A program made the position numbers and the translations under genes. Shown one piece after another: positions 51,449-59,752 of a DNA stretch of 64,000 bases. The stretch's first letter is position 1, and the number at the start of each line of letters is the position of its first letter. The notes under the pieces were generated by a model. That model searched no databases. It was given only the letters and a program-made list of their open reading frames with translations, and was not told the DNA's origin. Origin of the DNA: Amycolatopsis acidiphila (GTDB lineage: Bacteria > Actinomycetota > Actinomycetes > Mycobacteriales > Pseudonocardiaceae); the NCBI RefSeq assembly GCF_021391495.1, contig NZ_CP090063.1, positions 4,774,001 to 4,838,000 on the forward strand. The letters are read 5' to 3'.

Positions 51449-52183
51449 TCAGCGCGAGTGCAGCCAGTCACGGTAGCGCGTCGTGGCGAGGTGAGCGCCT
51501 TCCGGCGCGATGAGAACGTCGCCCTTGGCGGCGGCGAACATGCCCGCGCTCTCGTCGGTCACCACGCGGCGGCCGTCGCCGGCCGACTCGAGCGTGATGC
51601 GACCCAGCTCGTCGAGCGGGAAGACCTCGGGACCCGCGATGTCACGCGTGCCTCGCAGCGGGGCGCCCGCGGCGACACCGGCGACCGCGGCGGCGACCTC
51701 CGCGGCGCTGATGGGCTGGAGCGGCGTGGACGGCAGGCGCACGACGTCGCCGTCGGTGGTGTAGTCCAGCACCGACGGGATGAACTCCATGAACTGGCCG
51801 GCGCGGACGATCGAGTAGGGGACGGGCCCGGCCTTGATCAGGTCCTCCTGCAACGTCTTGGCCCGGTAGTAGGCGAGGCCGGGCACCTGGTCGACGCCGA
51901 TGATCGACAGCGCGACCACGTGCCGCACGCCCGCCGCCCCCGCGGCGGCCAGCAGGTTGGGCACGGTGGTGCCGAAGAAGTCCAGCGACGCCTCGTCGAA
52001 GGTCGGCGAGTTGGTCACGTCCACCACGACCTCGGCGCCGCGCACCGCGTCGGCGAGCCCGTCGCCGGTGAGCAGGTCGAGACCGGTCGAGCGCGAGTGC
52101 CCGGCCGCCTCGTGGCCGGCCGCGATGAGCTCGCGCACGACCTGGGAGCCGATGAGGCCGGTGCCGATGACCGCGATCTTCAT
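51449..52183 (-). CDS. NAD(P)-binding protein, atypical SDR/NmrA-like
   Basis: The 244-aa protein begins with the NAD(P) motif KIAVIGTGLIGSQVVRELIAAG and continues as an extended SDR (VVVDVTNSPTFDE, VRHVVALSIIGVD, YYRAKTLQEDLI, YSIVRAGQFMEF). This group includes NAD(P)H sensors and quinone reductases. It is divergent from an Rrf2 regulator, and the shared 108-nt gap has two operator-like repeats, so it is probably the regulator's target. The ATG at 52183 follows GGAGAGGAC. Confidence 0.88.
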   Translation of the reverse strand: MKIAVIGTGLIGSQVVRELIAAGHEAAGHSRSTGLDLLTGDGLADAVRGAEVVVDVTNSPTFDEASLDFFGTTVPNLLAAAGAAGVRHVVALSIIGVDQVPGLAYYRAKTLQEDLIKAGPVPYSIVRAGQFMEFIPSVLDYTTDGDVVRLPSTPLQPISAAEVAAAVAGVAAGAPLRGTRDIAGPEVFPLDELGRITLESAGDGRRVVTDESAGMFAAAKGDVLIAPEGAHLATTRYRDWLHSR

Positions 52184-52219
52184 GGGAATGTCCTCTCCAC
52201 CGGAGCAGGTCCGGGAACT

Positions 52220-52263
52220 CGGATAAGTTGTGTCCGGGATATTACTCGGATACATGTTGTCCG
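52220..52263. promoter_or_regulatory. Twin operator-like repeats between Rrf2 and its divergent neighbour
   Basis: Two 17-bp sites with the form CGGA-N9-TCCG lie at 52220-52236 and 52247-52263, centres 27 bp apart. Each is preceded by ACT and contains GTTG. They fit cooperative binding by a dimeric Rrf2 protein. Confidence 0.6.
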
Positions 52264-52291
52264 CGTCAAGGCCTGTCGTTACCCTGGCCGT

Positions 52292-52774
52292 GTGAAGTTG
52301 TCCGGTGGAGTCGAAGCGGCGTTGCACTGCTGCGTGGTGCTGACGGCGGCGGCCGAGCCGGTACCGGCCACGCGGCTGGCGGAGCTGCACGGGGTCTCCG
52401 CGACCTACCTGGCCAAGCAGCTGCAAGCGCTCTCCCGCGCGGGGCTGGTGCAGTCGGCACAGGGCAAGTCCGGCGGGTACGTGCTGACGCGCTCGCCGGA
52501 GGAGATCACGGTCCTCGACGTGGTCGAGGCCGTCGAAGGGCCCCAGCCGACGTTCGTGTGCACGGAGATCCGGCAGCGGGGGCCGATGGCCACGCCCCCG
52601 GAGAAGTGCACGGCGCCGTGCGCGATCACCCGCACGATGATGGCGGCCGACCGGGCGTGGCGCGCGGCGCTGCGGGAGGTGACGATCGCCGATCTCGGCC
52701 GGATGGTCGGCGAGGACTACGAAGGCGACGTACTGGGCCGGCTCGGCAAGTGGCTGAGCGCGGCGAGTTCCTGA
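52292..52774 (+). CDS. Rrf2-family transcriptional regulator with three cysteines
   Basis: The 160-aa protein has an N-terminal winged helix (PATRLAELHGVSATYLAKQL, then GLVQSAQGKSGGYVLTRSP) and three cysteines C90-x15-C106-x3-C110 in the usual Rrf2 cluster region. IscR and NsrR hold an Fe-S cluster there, though the first spacing here is longer than usual. It may sense redox state or nitric oxide. The GTG start at 52292 has no strong ribosome site. Confidence 0.9.
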   Translation: MKLSGGVEAALHCCVVLTAAAEPVPATRLAELHGVSATYLAKQLQALSRAGLVQSAQGKSGGYVLTRSPEEITVLDVVEAVEGPQPTFVCTEIRQRGPMATPPEKCTAPCAITRTMMAADRAWRAALREVTIADLGRMVGEDYEGDVLGRLGKWLSAASS

Positions 52775-52891
52775 CGCGGTGGACCCGTTCGCCGATGACA
52801 CCAGGGAAACGCGCCGGCGCCGGCGGGAAACCCTCGCCGTGACGGCCTGTTCGCCAGACAGGACCGGCCCGGCGCGCCGGGAGACGGCCCG

Positions 52892-53659
52892 GTGACCGGG
52901 CTCGCGCTCCCGGTGGTCCTCGCACTGGCGGTGCTCGGGCTGCTCGCCGGTATCGGGATCACCGCCATCGGCCCCGGCGGGATCCTGGCGACCATCGCCC
53001 TGTTCGCGCTCACCACGTTGTCGCCGGCACAGGTGGCGGGCACCGCGATCGCCACCCACGTGGCGACCGGCGCACTGGCCACCGTCGCCTACACCCGTTC
53101 CGGGCAGCTGCGCGAGCCCCGCACCCGCCGCGCCGCGCTGCTGCTGGCGGGCGTCGCCGTCGTCGGCACCCCGGTCGGCGTGCTGGTCAACAGCGTCGTC
53201 TCCAAGCGGGCGTTCGGCATCCTGCTCGGGGTCTTCGTCATCGGTGTCGCCGCGCTGGTGTGGTACCGCGACCGGCGCAACCCGGCCGGGACCGGCCACC
53301 GGCAGCCCACGACCAGGCAGCTCGTGGCCGTCGGTTTCGGGGTCTCGGTGGTCAGCGGGCTGGTCGGGGTCGGCGGTCCGCTGCTGAGCGTCCCCCTGCT
53401 GGTGTTCCTCGGCATGCCGGTGCTCTCCGCACTCGGCGCCGCCCAGGCGCAGTCCGTGGTCATCGCCGGGGCCGGCACGGTCGGCTACCTCGCCGCCGGC
53501 ACCATCGTCTGGCCACTCGCCGCACTCGTCGGCGTTCCCGAGCTCGCCGGGGTCCTCCTCGGCTGGGTCCTCGCGCGCAGACTGCCCACCCGCTCCCTCA
53601 AGTACGCGCTCATCACCAGCCTGGTCTGCCTCGCCCCGTACCTCGCGCTGCACGGCTGA
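52892..53659 (+). CDS. TauE/SafE-family membrane exporter
   Basis: The 255-aa protein has about eight hydrophobic segments and the paired TauE/SafE glycine motifs GIGITAIGPGGILATIALFA near residue 20 and SGLVGVGGPLLSVPLLVFLG near residue 155, in two inverted halves. The family exports sulfite, sulfoacetate or other small organic anions. It lies 117 nt after the Rrf2 gene on the same strand. Confidence 0.88.
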   Translation: MTGLALPVVLALAVLGLLAGIGITAIGPGGILATIALFALTTLSPAQVAGTAIATHVATGALATVAYTRSGQLREPRTRRAALLLAGVAVVGTPVGVLVNSVVSKRAFGILLGVFVIGVAALVWYRDRRNPAGTGHRQPTTRQLVAVGFGVSVVSGLVGVGGPLLSVPLLVFLGMPVLSALGAAQAQSVVIAGAGTVGYLAAGTIVWPLAALVGVPELAGVLLGWVLARRLPTRSLKYALITSLVCLAPYLALHG

Positions 53660-53701
53660 GCCGGTGTCCACAAAGGAACGACCACCGCGGCCGCGGAGCG
53701 G

Positions 53702-54430
53702 TCAGGTGCCGGCCGGGGCGATCTTGCCCGCGAACAGGTCGTCCGGCAGTTTCTCCAGGTACGCCAAGGTGTCCGCGAGCGTGGTCACGTCGGCGTACTT
53801 GGCGTTCATGTCGAACAGGTTGATCGCGTGTGACGCCTCGCCGCGGTCGAAGGTCCCTTCCTCCACGATCGCGACCCGCAGGTTGTGGGAGAAGGCGTCG
53901 ATCACCGACGCCCGGACGCAGCCGCTGGTCGTCGTGCCGACCACGATGAGCGAGTCCACGCCGAGCTCGGTGAGGTAGCTCATCAGCGGGGTGCCGAAAA
54001 AGGCGCTGGGCTTCGTCTTCCGGATCAGCACATCGCGTTCCTGCGGCGCGATCTGCGCCACGATGTCGTTGCCCGCGACGTCGGGCACCGAGGACCGCTC
54101 CCGGCCCCGGCTGTTGCGCCACAGCCCGCGGCCGAGACCGTCCGGCCGCGGATCGCTTCCGGTGGTGTAGAAGACGGGCAGGTTCCTCGCCCGCGCACCG
54201 GCGAGCAGTTCGGCGATCGGGCCCAGCGCGTCCCAGCCTTCTTCGCCGCAGCTGGTGTGCCAGTGCTTGATCGACTCGAGGATCGGCTGGCGTTCGTGCC
54301 CCACGAAGGCGTAGTTCACGTCGATCACGAGCACGGCGGGCCGCTCCCCGAGGCCGAGGAACGTGCCGTAGCCGGAGGCGCTGAAGACCGCCCGGTCGCG
54401 ATCGGTGAGGAAACGCTCCCAAACCCGCAT
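53702..54430 (-). CDS. Isochorismatase-family hydrolase (N-carbamoylsarcosine amidase/maleamate amidase-like)
   Basis: The 242-aa protein has the catalytic triad region of this family: D37 (VLVIDVNYAF), a lysine in IRKTKPSAFFGT (residues 138 or 140) and C171 in VGTTTSGCVRAS. About 30 extra N-terminal residues precede the core, as in N-carbamoylsarcosine amidases. It probably hydrolyses a small amide; the substrate is not readable. It stands alone with a 141-nt gap upstream. Confidence 0.85.
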   Translation of the reverse strand: MRVWERFLTDRDRAVFSASGYGTFLGLGERPAVLVIDVNYAFVGHERQPILESIKHWHTSCGEEGWDALGPIAELLAGARARNLPVFYTTGSDPRPDGLGRGLWRNSRGRERSSVPDVAGNDIVAQIAPQERDVLIRKTKPSAFFGTPLMSYLTELGVDSLIVVGTTTSGCVRASVIDAFSHNLRVAIVEEGTFDRGEASHAINLFDMNAKYADVTTLADTLAYLEKLPDDLFAGKIAPAGT

Positions 54431-54571
54431 GACTTCTCCTTCGGGCGCACTGTCCGGCCTCGTCTCACTGTTGCTACGCCAGGACAGCGCGCCGGCACAA
54501 GACTGTGAAATGCGGAACTATTGTGCTACCAAGGTGTTCCGCCCCCGCCGAACCGGTCATCGGGCTCCGGC

Positions 54572-55387
54572 TCAGGTGAGATGGTCGAAGTCCCCGCGAA
54601 CCCAGCCGATGTGCCGGCCCGCGGAACGCCGGACGATCCCGGCCGCGTCACTGTCGATCCGGGTCCCGAAGTTGCCGTACAGGCGGTCGAAGGCGTACTG
54701 CTCCGCGTGCCGGGCCACGCGTTCGACCACCGCGGCCGACAGCGGGATGCGGTTGGGGAAGCTGCGCATGAAGCTGACCGACCGGCGGTCGGGGTTCGCG
54801 AAGACGGTGTCGCTGCTGAGCAGCACGCCCTTGCCGCCGGCGCCGGCCGCCCAGTGCACCATGGTGCTGCCGGGGAAGTGGCCACCCGGCTGGCTCAGCG
54901 TCACCCCCGGCAGGATCTCCTCGGTGCCTGACCAGGCCCGGATCGCCGGGTCCGGCCTGGCGACCCAGGACAGGTCCGCCTCGGCCACCAGCACGGGCAC
55001 CCCGCCCAGGGCGCGGCTCCATTCCACCTGGATGCCGAACATGTGCGGATGGCTCGCGGCCACGGCGACGACCTCGCCGAGCTCGCGCACGCGGCGCACG
55101 GCGTCGTCGTCGAGGTAGCCGATCGGGTCCCACAGCAGGGCGCCCGCCGGGGTGCGCAGCAGCTTGGCCTGCTGCCCGATCCCCGCCTTCGGGGTGCTGG
55201 TGATGCCGAACAGGTCCGGCTCGAGCTCCACGAGGTCGGTGCGGTAGCCGGCGTCGGCCATTTCCTTCAGGGTGGTCCAGTGCTGCCCGTCGGCAGGCAC
55301 CCACTGGCGCTCGTCCGCGCAGATCGCGCACAGCTCGATCTTCTCGGCGTGCTCCACCGCGCAGGTCTGACAGATCCAGAAGCTCAT
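54572..55387 (-). CDS. Metallo-beta-lactamase-fold protein with N-terminal zinc ribbon and altered metal motif
   Basis: The 271-aa protein opens with a zinc ribbon C6-x2-C9 and C20-x2-C23, then a metallo-beta-lactamase-like core. The canonical HxHxDH is reduced to H-P-H followed by MFG (ASHPHMFG), while GGHFPGSTMVHW and LLSSDTVFA still supply a later histidine and aspartate. It may bind one metal or be a non-hydrolytic relative. It is 142 nt upstream of the isochorismatase-like gene on the same strand. Confidence 0.8.
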   Translation of the reverse strand: MSFWICQTCAVEHAEKIELCAICADERQWVPADGQHWTTLKEMADAGYRTDLVELEPDLFGITSTPKAGIGQQAKLLRTPAGALLWDPIGYLDDDAVRRVRELGEVVAVAASHPHMFGIQVEWSRALGGVPVLVAEADLSWVARPDPAIRAWSGTEEILPGVTLSQPGGHFPGSTMVHWAAGAGGKGVLLSSDTVFANPDRRSVSFMRSFPNRIPLSAAVVERVARHAEQYAFDRLYGNFGTRIDSDAAGIVRRSAGRHIGWVRGDFDHLT

Positions 55388-55577
55388 CCGTGTCCTCCCC
55401 AGGCTTCCCGAAAGGTCCCGTCACGCTATACCGGGCCCCGGCCGGGGCGGGCGAGTTTTCACCGATCGGTGAATGCTTCCGCGAGACTGGGATAGACCGG
55501 CGCTTCGGACGGATACCTTGCCCTCCTTCTACCCCGGACCGGTCCGGGCGCTACCCACCGCCGGGCTCTTCAAACCC

Positions 55578-56045
55578 TCAATTGTTTGCGTCCTGCATAA
55601 TTGGAGCCACGGTCGCCGCGGCGGCGGCGAACTGCTTGAGCGCGGCTACGACCGACTCGCGGGCGGCTGGTTCGAGCTGGTCGAGCACCGCGCTGAGCAC
55701 AGCCCGCCGGTCGTGGTCGACCCGGTCCACGATCTGGCGTCCGCGTGGCGTGGGCGCCAGCAGGGTCTCCCGCTTGTTCAGCGGGTTCTGAGCACGTTGC
55801 AGCAGGTCGAGACGGGCGAGCCGGTCACACGCGCGACTCACCGACGAGGGGTTCATCCGCAGTTCCTGCGCGACCTTGCCCATCGTGACCGGCGTCTGCC
55901 CGACCACGATCCGCAGCGCGCGGAACTGGGTCAGGGTCAGCTGGCCGGTAACCCTTTCCAGGGTCGAGTCACCGATGGAGATCATCGCCCGGAGTACCGT
56001 CAGCGCGGTCTCCGCGTCTTCGCTCGCCGTGCACTCTTGCGTCAC
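55578..56045 (-). CDS. MarR-family transcriptional regulator
   Basis: The 155-aa protein has a MarR winged helix: LTLTQFRALRIVVGQ, MGKVAQELRMNPSSVSRACD as recognition region and NKRETLLAPTPRGRQIV as wing. It is divergent from a large FAD/Fe-S oxidoreductase with a 38-nt gap. Its GTG start lies inside a perfect inverted repeat, pointing to autorepression and control of the neighbour. Confidence 0.9.
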   Translation of the reverse strand: MTQECTASEDAETALTVLRAMISIGDSTLERVTGQLTLTQFRALRIVVGQTPVTMGKVAQELRMNPSSVSRACDRLARLDLLQRAQNPLNKRETLLAPTPRGRQIVDRVDHDRRAVLSAVLDQLEPAARESVVAALKQFAAAAATVAPIMQDANN

Positions 56046-56057
56046 GCAACTATGATA
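56037..56057. promoter_or_regulatory. MarR operator and face-to-face -10 boxes
   Basis: TTGCGT-C-ACGCAA (56037-56049) is a perfect dyad covering the MarR start codon. Beside it, 56051-56057 gives TATGAT on the plus strand and TATCAT on the minus strand, serving both genes. The MarR message would be leaderless. Confidence 0.6.
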
Positions 56058-56083
56058 GACGGTGGGACGGAAGGAGGAGCGGG

Positions 56084-59000
56084 GTGAGCAGAACCGATTT
56101 GCCGGATCCGGTGGCCCGGTACCGCACCGGCGAGGTCGACGCCGCCGCCTTGGCCGCGGAACTGACCCGGCGGGTGGACGGCGAGGTCCGGTTCGACGCC
56201 GGCAGCCGCGCGGCCTACTCGACCGACGCCTCGAACTTCCGCCAGGTGCCGATCGGGGTCGTAGTGCCCCGCACGCCCGAGGCGGCGGCCGAGGCGGTCG
56301 CCGTGGCCCGGCGGCACGGCGCGCCGGTGCTGTCCCGGGGCGGGGGCACGAGCCTGGCGGGGCAGTGCACCAACACCGCGGTGGTGCTCGACTGGTCGAA
56401 GTACTGCCACCGGCTCGAATCGGTCGACGCGGACGCGGGCACCTGCGTGGTGCAGCCCGGGATCGTGCTCGACGAGCTCAACCGGCAGCTCGCGCCGACA
56501 GGGCTGCGGTTCGGCCCGGAGCCGGCCACCCATCCGAACTGCACGCTCGGCGGGATGATCGGCAACAACTCCTGCGGTGCCACCGCCCAGCGCACCGGCA
56601 AGGTCGTCGACAACATCGCCGCGCTGGAGGTGCTCTGCCACGACGGCACCCGGTTCTGGTGCGGGCCCACCACGGACGAGGAGTACGCGGCGATCGAACG
56701 CCGCGGCGACCCGCGCGCCGCGGTCTACCGGCAGCTGCGCCGGCTGCGCGACCACTACGCCGGGGAGATCCGCGCCCGGTATCCCGACATCCCGCGCCGG
56801 GTCTCGGGCTACAACCTGGACTCGCTGCTGCCCGAGCACGGCTTCGACGTGGCCGGGCTGCTCGTGGGCAGCGAGTCCACTTTGGTCACCGTGCTGCGGG
56901 CGAAGCTGAAGCTGGTACCCGTGATCCGGGCGCGGACCCTGGTGGTGCTCGGCTATCCGGGCATCGCCGAGGCGGCCGACGCGGTGCCCTCGATCCTGCC
57001 GCACGAGCCGATCGCGCTGGAGGGCCTGGACGCGAAGCTGATCCGCGACGAGCAGATCAAGCACCTCAACCCCCAGGCCCTGCGCGAACTGCCGGAGGGC
57101 GGCGCGTTCCTGATGGTCCAGTTCGGCGGCGACACCTCGCAGGAGGCCGACGAGCACGCACACCGGATGCTCGACGCGCTGCGTGACGGTGACTCCGGCC
57201 CGCAAGTGGTGTTGCTCGACAGCCCCGCCCGGGAGGCCGAGCTGTGGCAGGTCCGCGAAGCCGGACTCGGCGCGACCGCCCACGTTCCCGGCAAGGCGGA
57301 CACGTTCGAGGGCTGGGAGGACTCCGCGGTCCCGCCGCAGCGGCTGGGCGACTACCTGCGCCGCCTCCAGCGGCTGTACGTGGAGTTCGGCTACGCCAGT
57401 GACACCGGCCCGGCCCTGTACGGCCACTTCGGGCAGGGCTGCGTGCACACCCGGATCCCGTTCGACCTCTACACCGCGGCCGGGGTCGCCACCTACCGCC
57501 GGTTCCTGGAGGCCGCGGCGGACCTCGTCGTCGAGTTCGGCGGCTCCCTCTCCGGTGAGCACGGCGACGGGCAGACCCGGGGCGAGCTGCTGCCCAGGAT
57601 GTTCGGCCCGGCGATCACCCGTGCGTTCGGACAGCTCAAGGCGATCTTCGACCCGGACAACCGGATGAACCCCGGCAAGGTCGTCGCCCCCGCGCCGTTG
57701 GACGCGCACCTGCGCCTGGGCGGGGACTGGGCGCCCGCCGCGCCGCAGGAGCTGTTCTTCCGCTTCCCGCACGACGGCGGGTCGTTCGCCGAGGCGGCGA
57801 ACCGGTGCGTCGGGGTCGGGCGCTGCCGTCAGCACACCAACGACAAGCATCAGGTGATGTGCCCGTCCTACCAGGTGACCGGCGAGGAGGAACACTCCAC
57901 CCGCGGCCGCGCCCGGCTGTTGTTCGAGATGCTGGACGGGCACGGCGACAGCCCCGTCGACGCCGGCTGGCGCTCCACCGAGGTCCGCGACGCGCTGGAT
58001 CTGTGCCTGGCGTGCAAGGGATGCAAGACGGACTGTCCGGCCAATGTGGACATGGCGACCTACAAGGCCGAGTTCGTCGCGCACCACTACCAGGGGCGCT
58101 GGTGGCGACGCCCGCGAGCGCACCTGTCCATGGGCTGGCTGCCCGCGTTCGCCCAGCTCGTCGGCCGGACAAGGCTGGGGCCGGTGGTGAACGCACTCAC
58201 CCACGCGCCCGTGCTGTCACGGATCGCCGTCGCCGCGGCCGGGGTCGAGAACCGGGAGATCCCGCTGTTCGCGGGAGAGACGCTCCAGCAGTGGTTCGCC
58301 CGCCGGGGGCCGCGCGGCGCGGGCACCCGGGGAACCGTGCTGCTGTGGCCGGACACCTTCACCAACCACTTCCATCCCCACATCGGCATCGCAGCGGTGG
58401 AGGTCGTCGAGGCCGCCGGGTGGCGGGTCACGATACCGGCGGAACCGTTGTGCTGCGGGCTGACCTGGATCTCGACCGGGCAGCTGGGCACGGGCAAGGC
58501 CGTGCTCGCCCGGACCGCGCGGGCGCTGGCCTCGCACCTGCGCGAGGGCGGCCTCGTGCTGGGCCTGGAACCGTCGTGCACGGCGGTGTTCCGCTCCGAC
58601 GCCGCCGAGCTGTTCCCCGAGGACCAGGACGTGCGCAGGCTGCGGGAGCAGACGGTGACCCTGGCCGAGTTGCTGACCGAGCGCTCACCCGGCTACCGGC
58701 CCCCGGCGTTCGCCCGGGACACCGTCTCCGCGGTCGCGCAGGTGCACTGCCACCAGCACGCGGTGTTCGGCTGGGACGCGGACCAGGAGCTGCTGCGGCG
58801 GGCCGGGGTGGACGCCGAGCACCTGGACTCCGGATGTTGTGGCCTGGCAGGCAACTTCGGCTTCGAACCCGGGCACCTCGAGGTCAGCGAGGCGTGCGCC
58901 GAGCGTGTCCTGCTGCCCCGTCTCCGGAAGGAGGACGGGCAGACCGTCGTGCTGGCCGACGGGTTCAGCTGCCGCACCCAGATCCACCAGCTCGACAGTG

Positions 59001-59191
59001 GCGGCCGCGAAGCCATGCACCTGGCGGAGTTGCTCGCCGCGGCGGACAAGACGGTCCGCACGGGCGCGACGCCCGAGCGGCGGCACGCCCCGCGTCCCGA
59101 GGAGCCGGGCGCGGCCGCGAAGGCCGGCGTGCTCGCCGTCGCCGGGCTGGCGCTCGCCGCGACGCTGGCGCGGGCGGTACGCCACCGCTGA
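56084..59191 (+). CDS. Fused FAD-binding oxidase and Fe-S oxidoreductase (GlcD/DLD-GlpC type, D-2-hydroxyacid dehydrogenase-like)
   Basis: The 1035-aa protein joins an FAD-linked oxidase domain (VLSRGGGTSLAGQCTNTAVV near 85, PNCTLGGMIGNNSCGATAQR near 150, SGEHGDGQTRGELLP near 490) to a 4Fe-4S part (CVGVGRCRQ, MCPSYQ, LCLACKGCKTDCP) and two CCG domains (EPLCCGLTWIS near 785, DSGCCGLAGNFG near 915). Such enzymes oxidise D-lactate, glycolate or 2-hydroxyglutarate. A hydrophobic C-terminal helix (about 1010-1028) could tether it to the membrane. GTG start with AAGGAGG. Likely controlled by the divergent MarR gene. Confidence 0.92.
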   Translation: MSRTDLPDPVARYRTGEVDAAALAAELTRRVDGEVRFDAGSRAAYSTDASNFRQVPIGVVVPRTPEAAAEAVAVARRHGAPVLSRGGGTSLAGQCTNTAVVLDWSKYCHRLESVDADAGTCVVQPGIVLDELNRQLAPTGLRFGPEPATHPNCTLGGMIGNNSCGATAQRTGKVVDNIAALEVLCHDGTRFWCGPTTDEEYAAIERRGDPRAAVYRQLRRLRDHYAGEIRARYPDIPRRVSGYNLDSLLPEHGFDVAGLLVGSESTLVTVLRAKLKLVPVIRARTLVVLGYPGIAEAADAVPSILPHEPIALEGLDAKLIRDEQIKHLNPQALRELPEGGAFLMVQFGGDTSQEADEHAHRMLDALRDGDSGPQVVLLDSPAREAELWQVREAGLGATAHVPGKADTFEGWEDSAVPPQRLGDYLRRLQRLYVEFGYASDTGPALYGHFGQGCVHTRIPFDLYTAAGVATYRRFLEAAADLVVEFGGSLSGEHGDGQTRGELLPRMFGPAITRAFGQLKAIFDPDNRMNPGKVVAPAPLDAHLRLGGDWAPAAPQELFFRFPHDGGSFAEAANRCVGVGRCRQHTNDKHQVMCPSYQVTGEEEHSTRGRARLLFEMLDGHGDSPVDAGWRSTEVRDALDLCLACKGCKTDCPANVDMATYKAEFVAHHYQGRWWRRPRAHLSMGWLPAFAQLVGRTRLGPVVNALTHAPVLSRIAVAAAGVENREIPLFAGETLQQWFARRGPRGAGTRGTVLLWPDTFTNHFHPHIGIAAVEVVEAAGWRVTIPAEPLCCGLTWISTGQLGTGKAVLARTARALASHLREGGLVLGLEPSCTAVFRSDAAELFPEDQDVRRLREQTVTLAELLTERSPGYRPPAFARDTVSAVAQVHCHQHAVFGWDADQELLRRAGVDAEHLDSGCCGLAGNFGFEPGHLEVSEACAERVLLPRLRKEDGQTVVLADGFSCRTQIHQLDSGGREAMHLAELLAAADKTVRTGATPERRHAPRPEEPGAAAKAGVLAVAGLALAATLARAVRHR

Positions 59192-59221
59192 ACATTCCGA
59201 ATCGATCGAAGGAGAAATGTC

Positions 59222-59752
59222 ATGGCCGAGACGGTTGGGGATCACCTGCTGCGGCGGTTGCGTGAGTGGGGCGTGGAGCAGGTGTTCGCCTATCCGGGCG
59301 ATGGGATCAACGGGATCGTCGCCTCGTTCGAGAAGGCCGGGAACCAGCCGCGGTTCGTGCAGGCGCGACATGAGGAGATGGCGGCGTTCGAGGCTGTCGG
59401 CTACGCGAAGTTCTCCGGGCAGGTCGGTATCTGCATGGCCACCTCCGGGCCGGGGGCGATCCACCTGCTCAACGGCTTGTACGACGCGAAACCGGACCAC
59501 GTGCCGGTGGTGGCGATCGACACCTCCGACCAACTCGCCCCCGCCTGGGACCGCGCCTTCTCCGTCAACCGGCCCACCGTCCTCGACGTCCGCTGCGACC
59601 CCGAGGTGCCGCCGATCCCGCCGCACGCCACGTTCGAACAGATGAAGCCGGCCGCACAAGCCGTCCTCAAAGGCGACCCCAACGCCTGGCACCTCATGGC
59701 CCAAGGCCTCAAGACCAAGGCCCAGGAGATCCTGCCGGGCACGTCGTCGTGA
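59222..59752 (+). pseudogene. Thiamine-diphosphate enzyme with large in-frame internal deletion
   Basis: The first 100 residues match the TPP-binding N-domain of acetolactate synthase/pyruvate oxidase enzymes (QVFAYPGDGINGIV, the glutamate in RHEEMAAFEAVGY, GICMATSGPGAIHLLNGLYD). From about residue 105 the sequence jumps to the C-terminal end (WDRAFSVNRPTVLDVRCDPE). The central domain and the TPP-pyrophosphate domain, about 400 residues, are gone, yet the frame is intact at 176 aa with a good ribosome site. It cannot be a normal enzyme. It overlaps the next gene by GTGA. Confidence 0.8.

Noticed and set aside
56042..58204. 720-aa minus-strand open frame
   Set aside because: Antisense of the FAD/Fe-S oxidoreductase; no recognisable motif.
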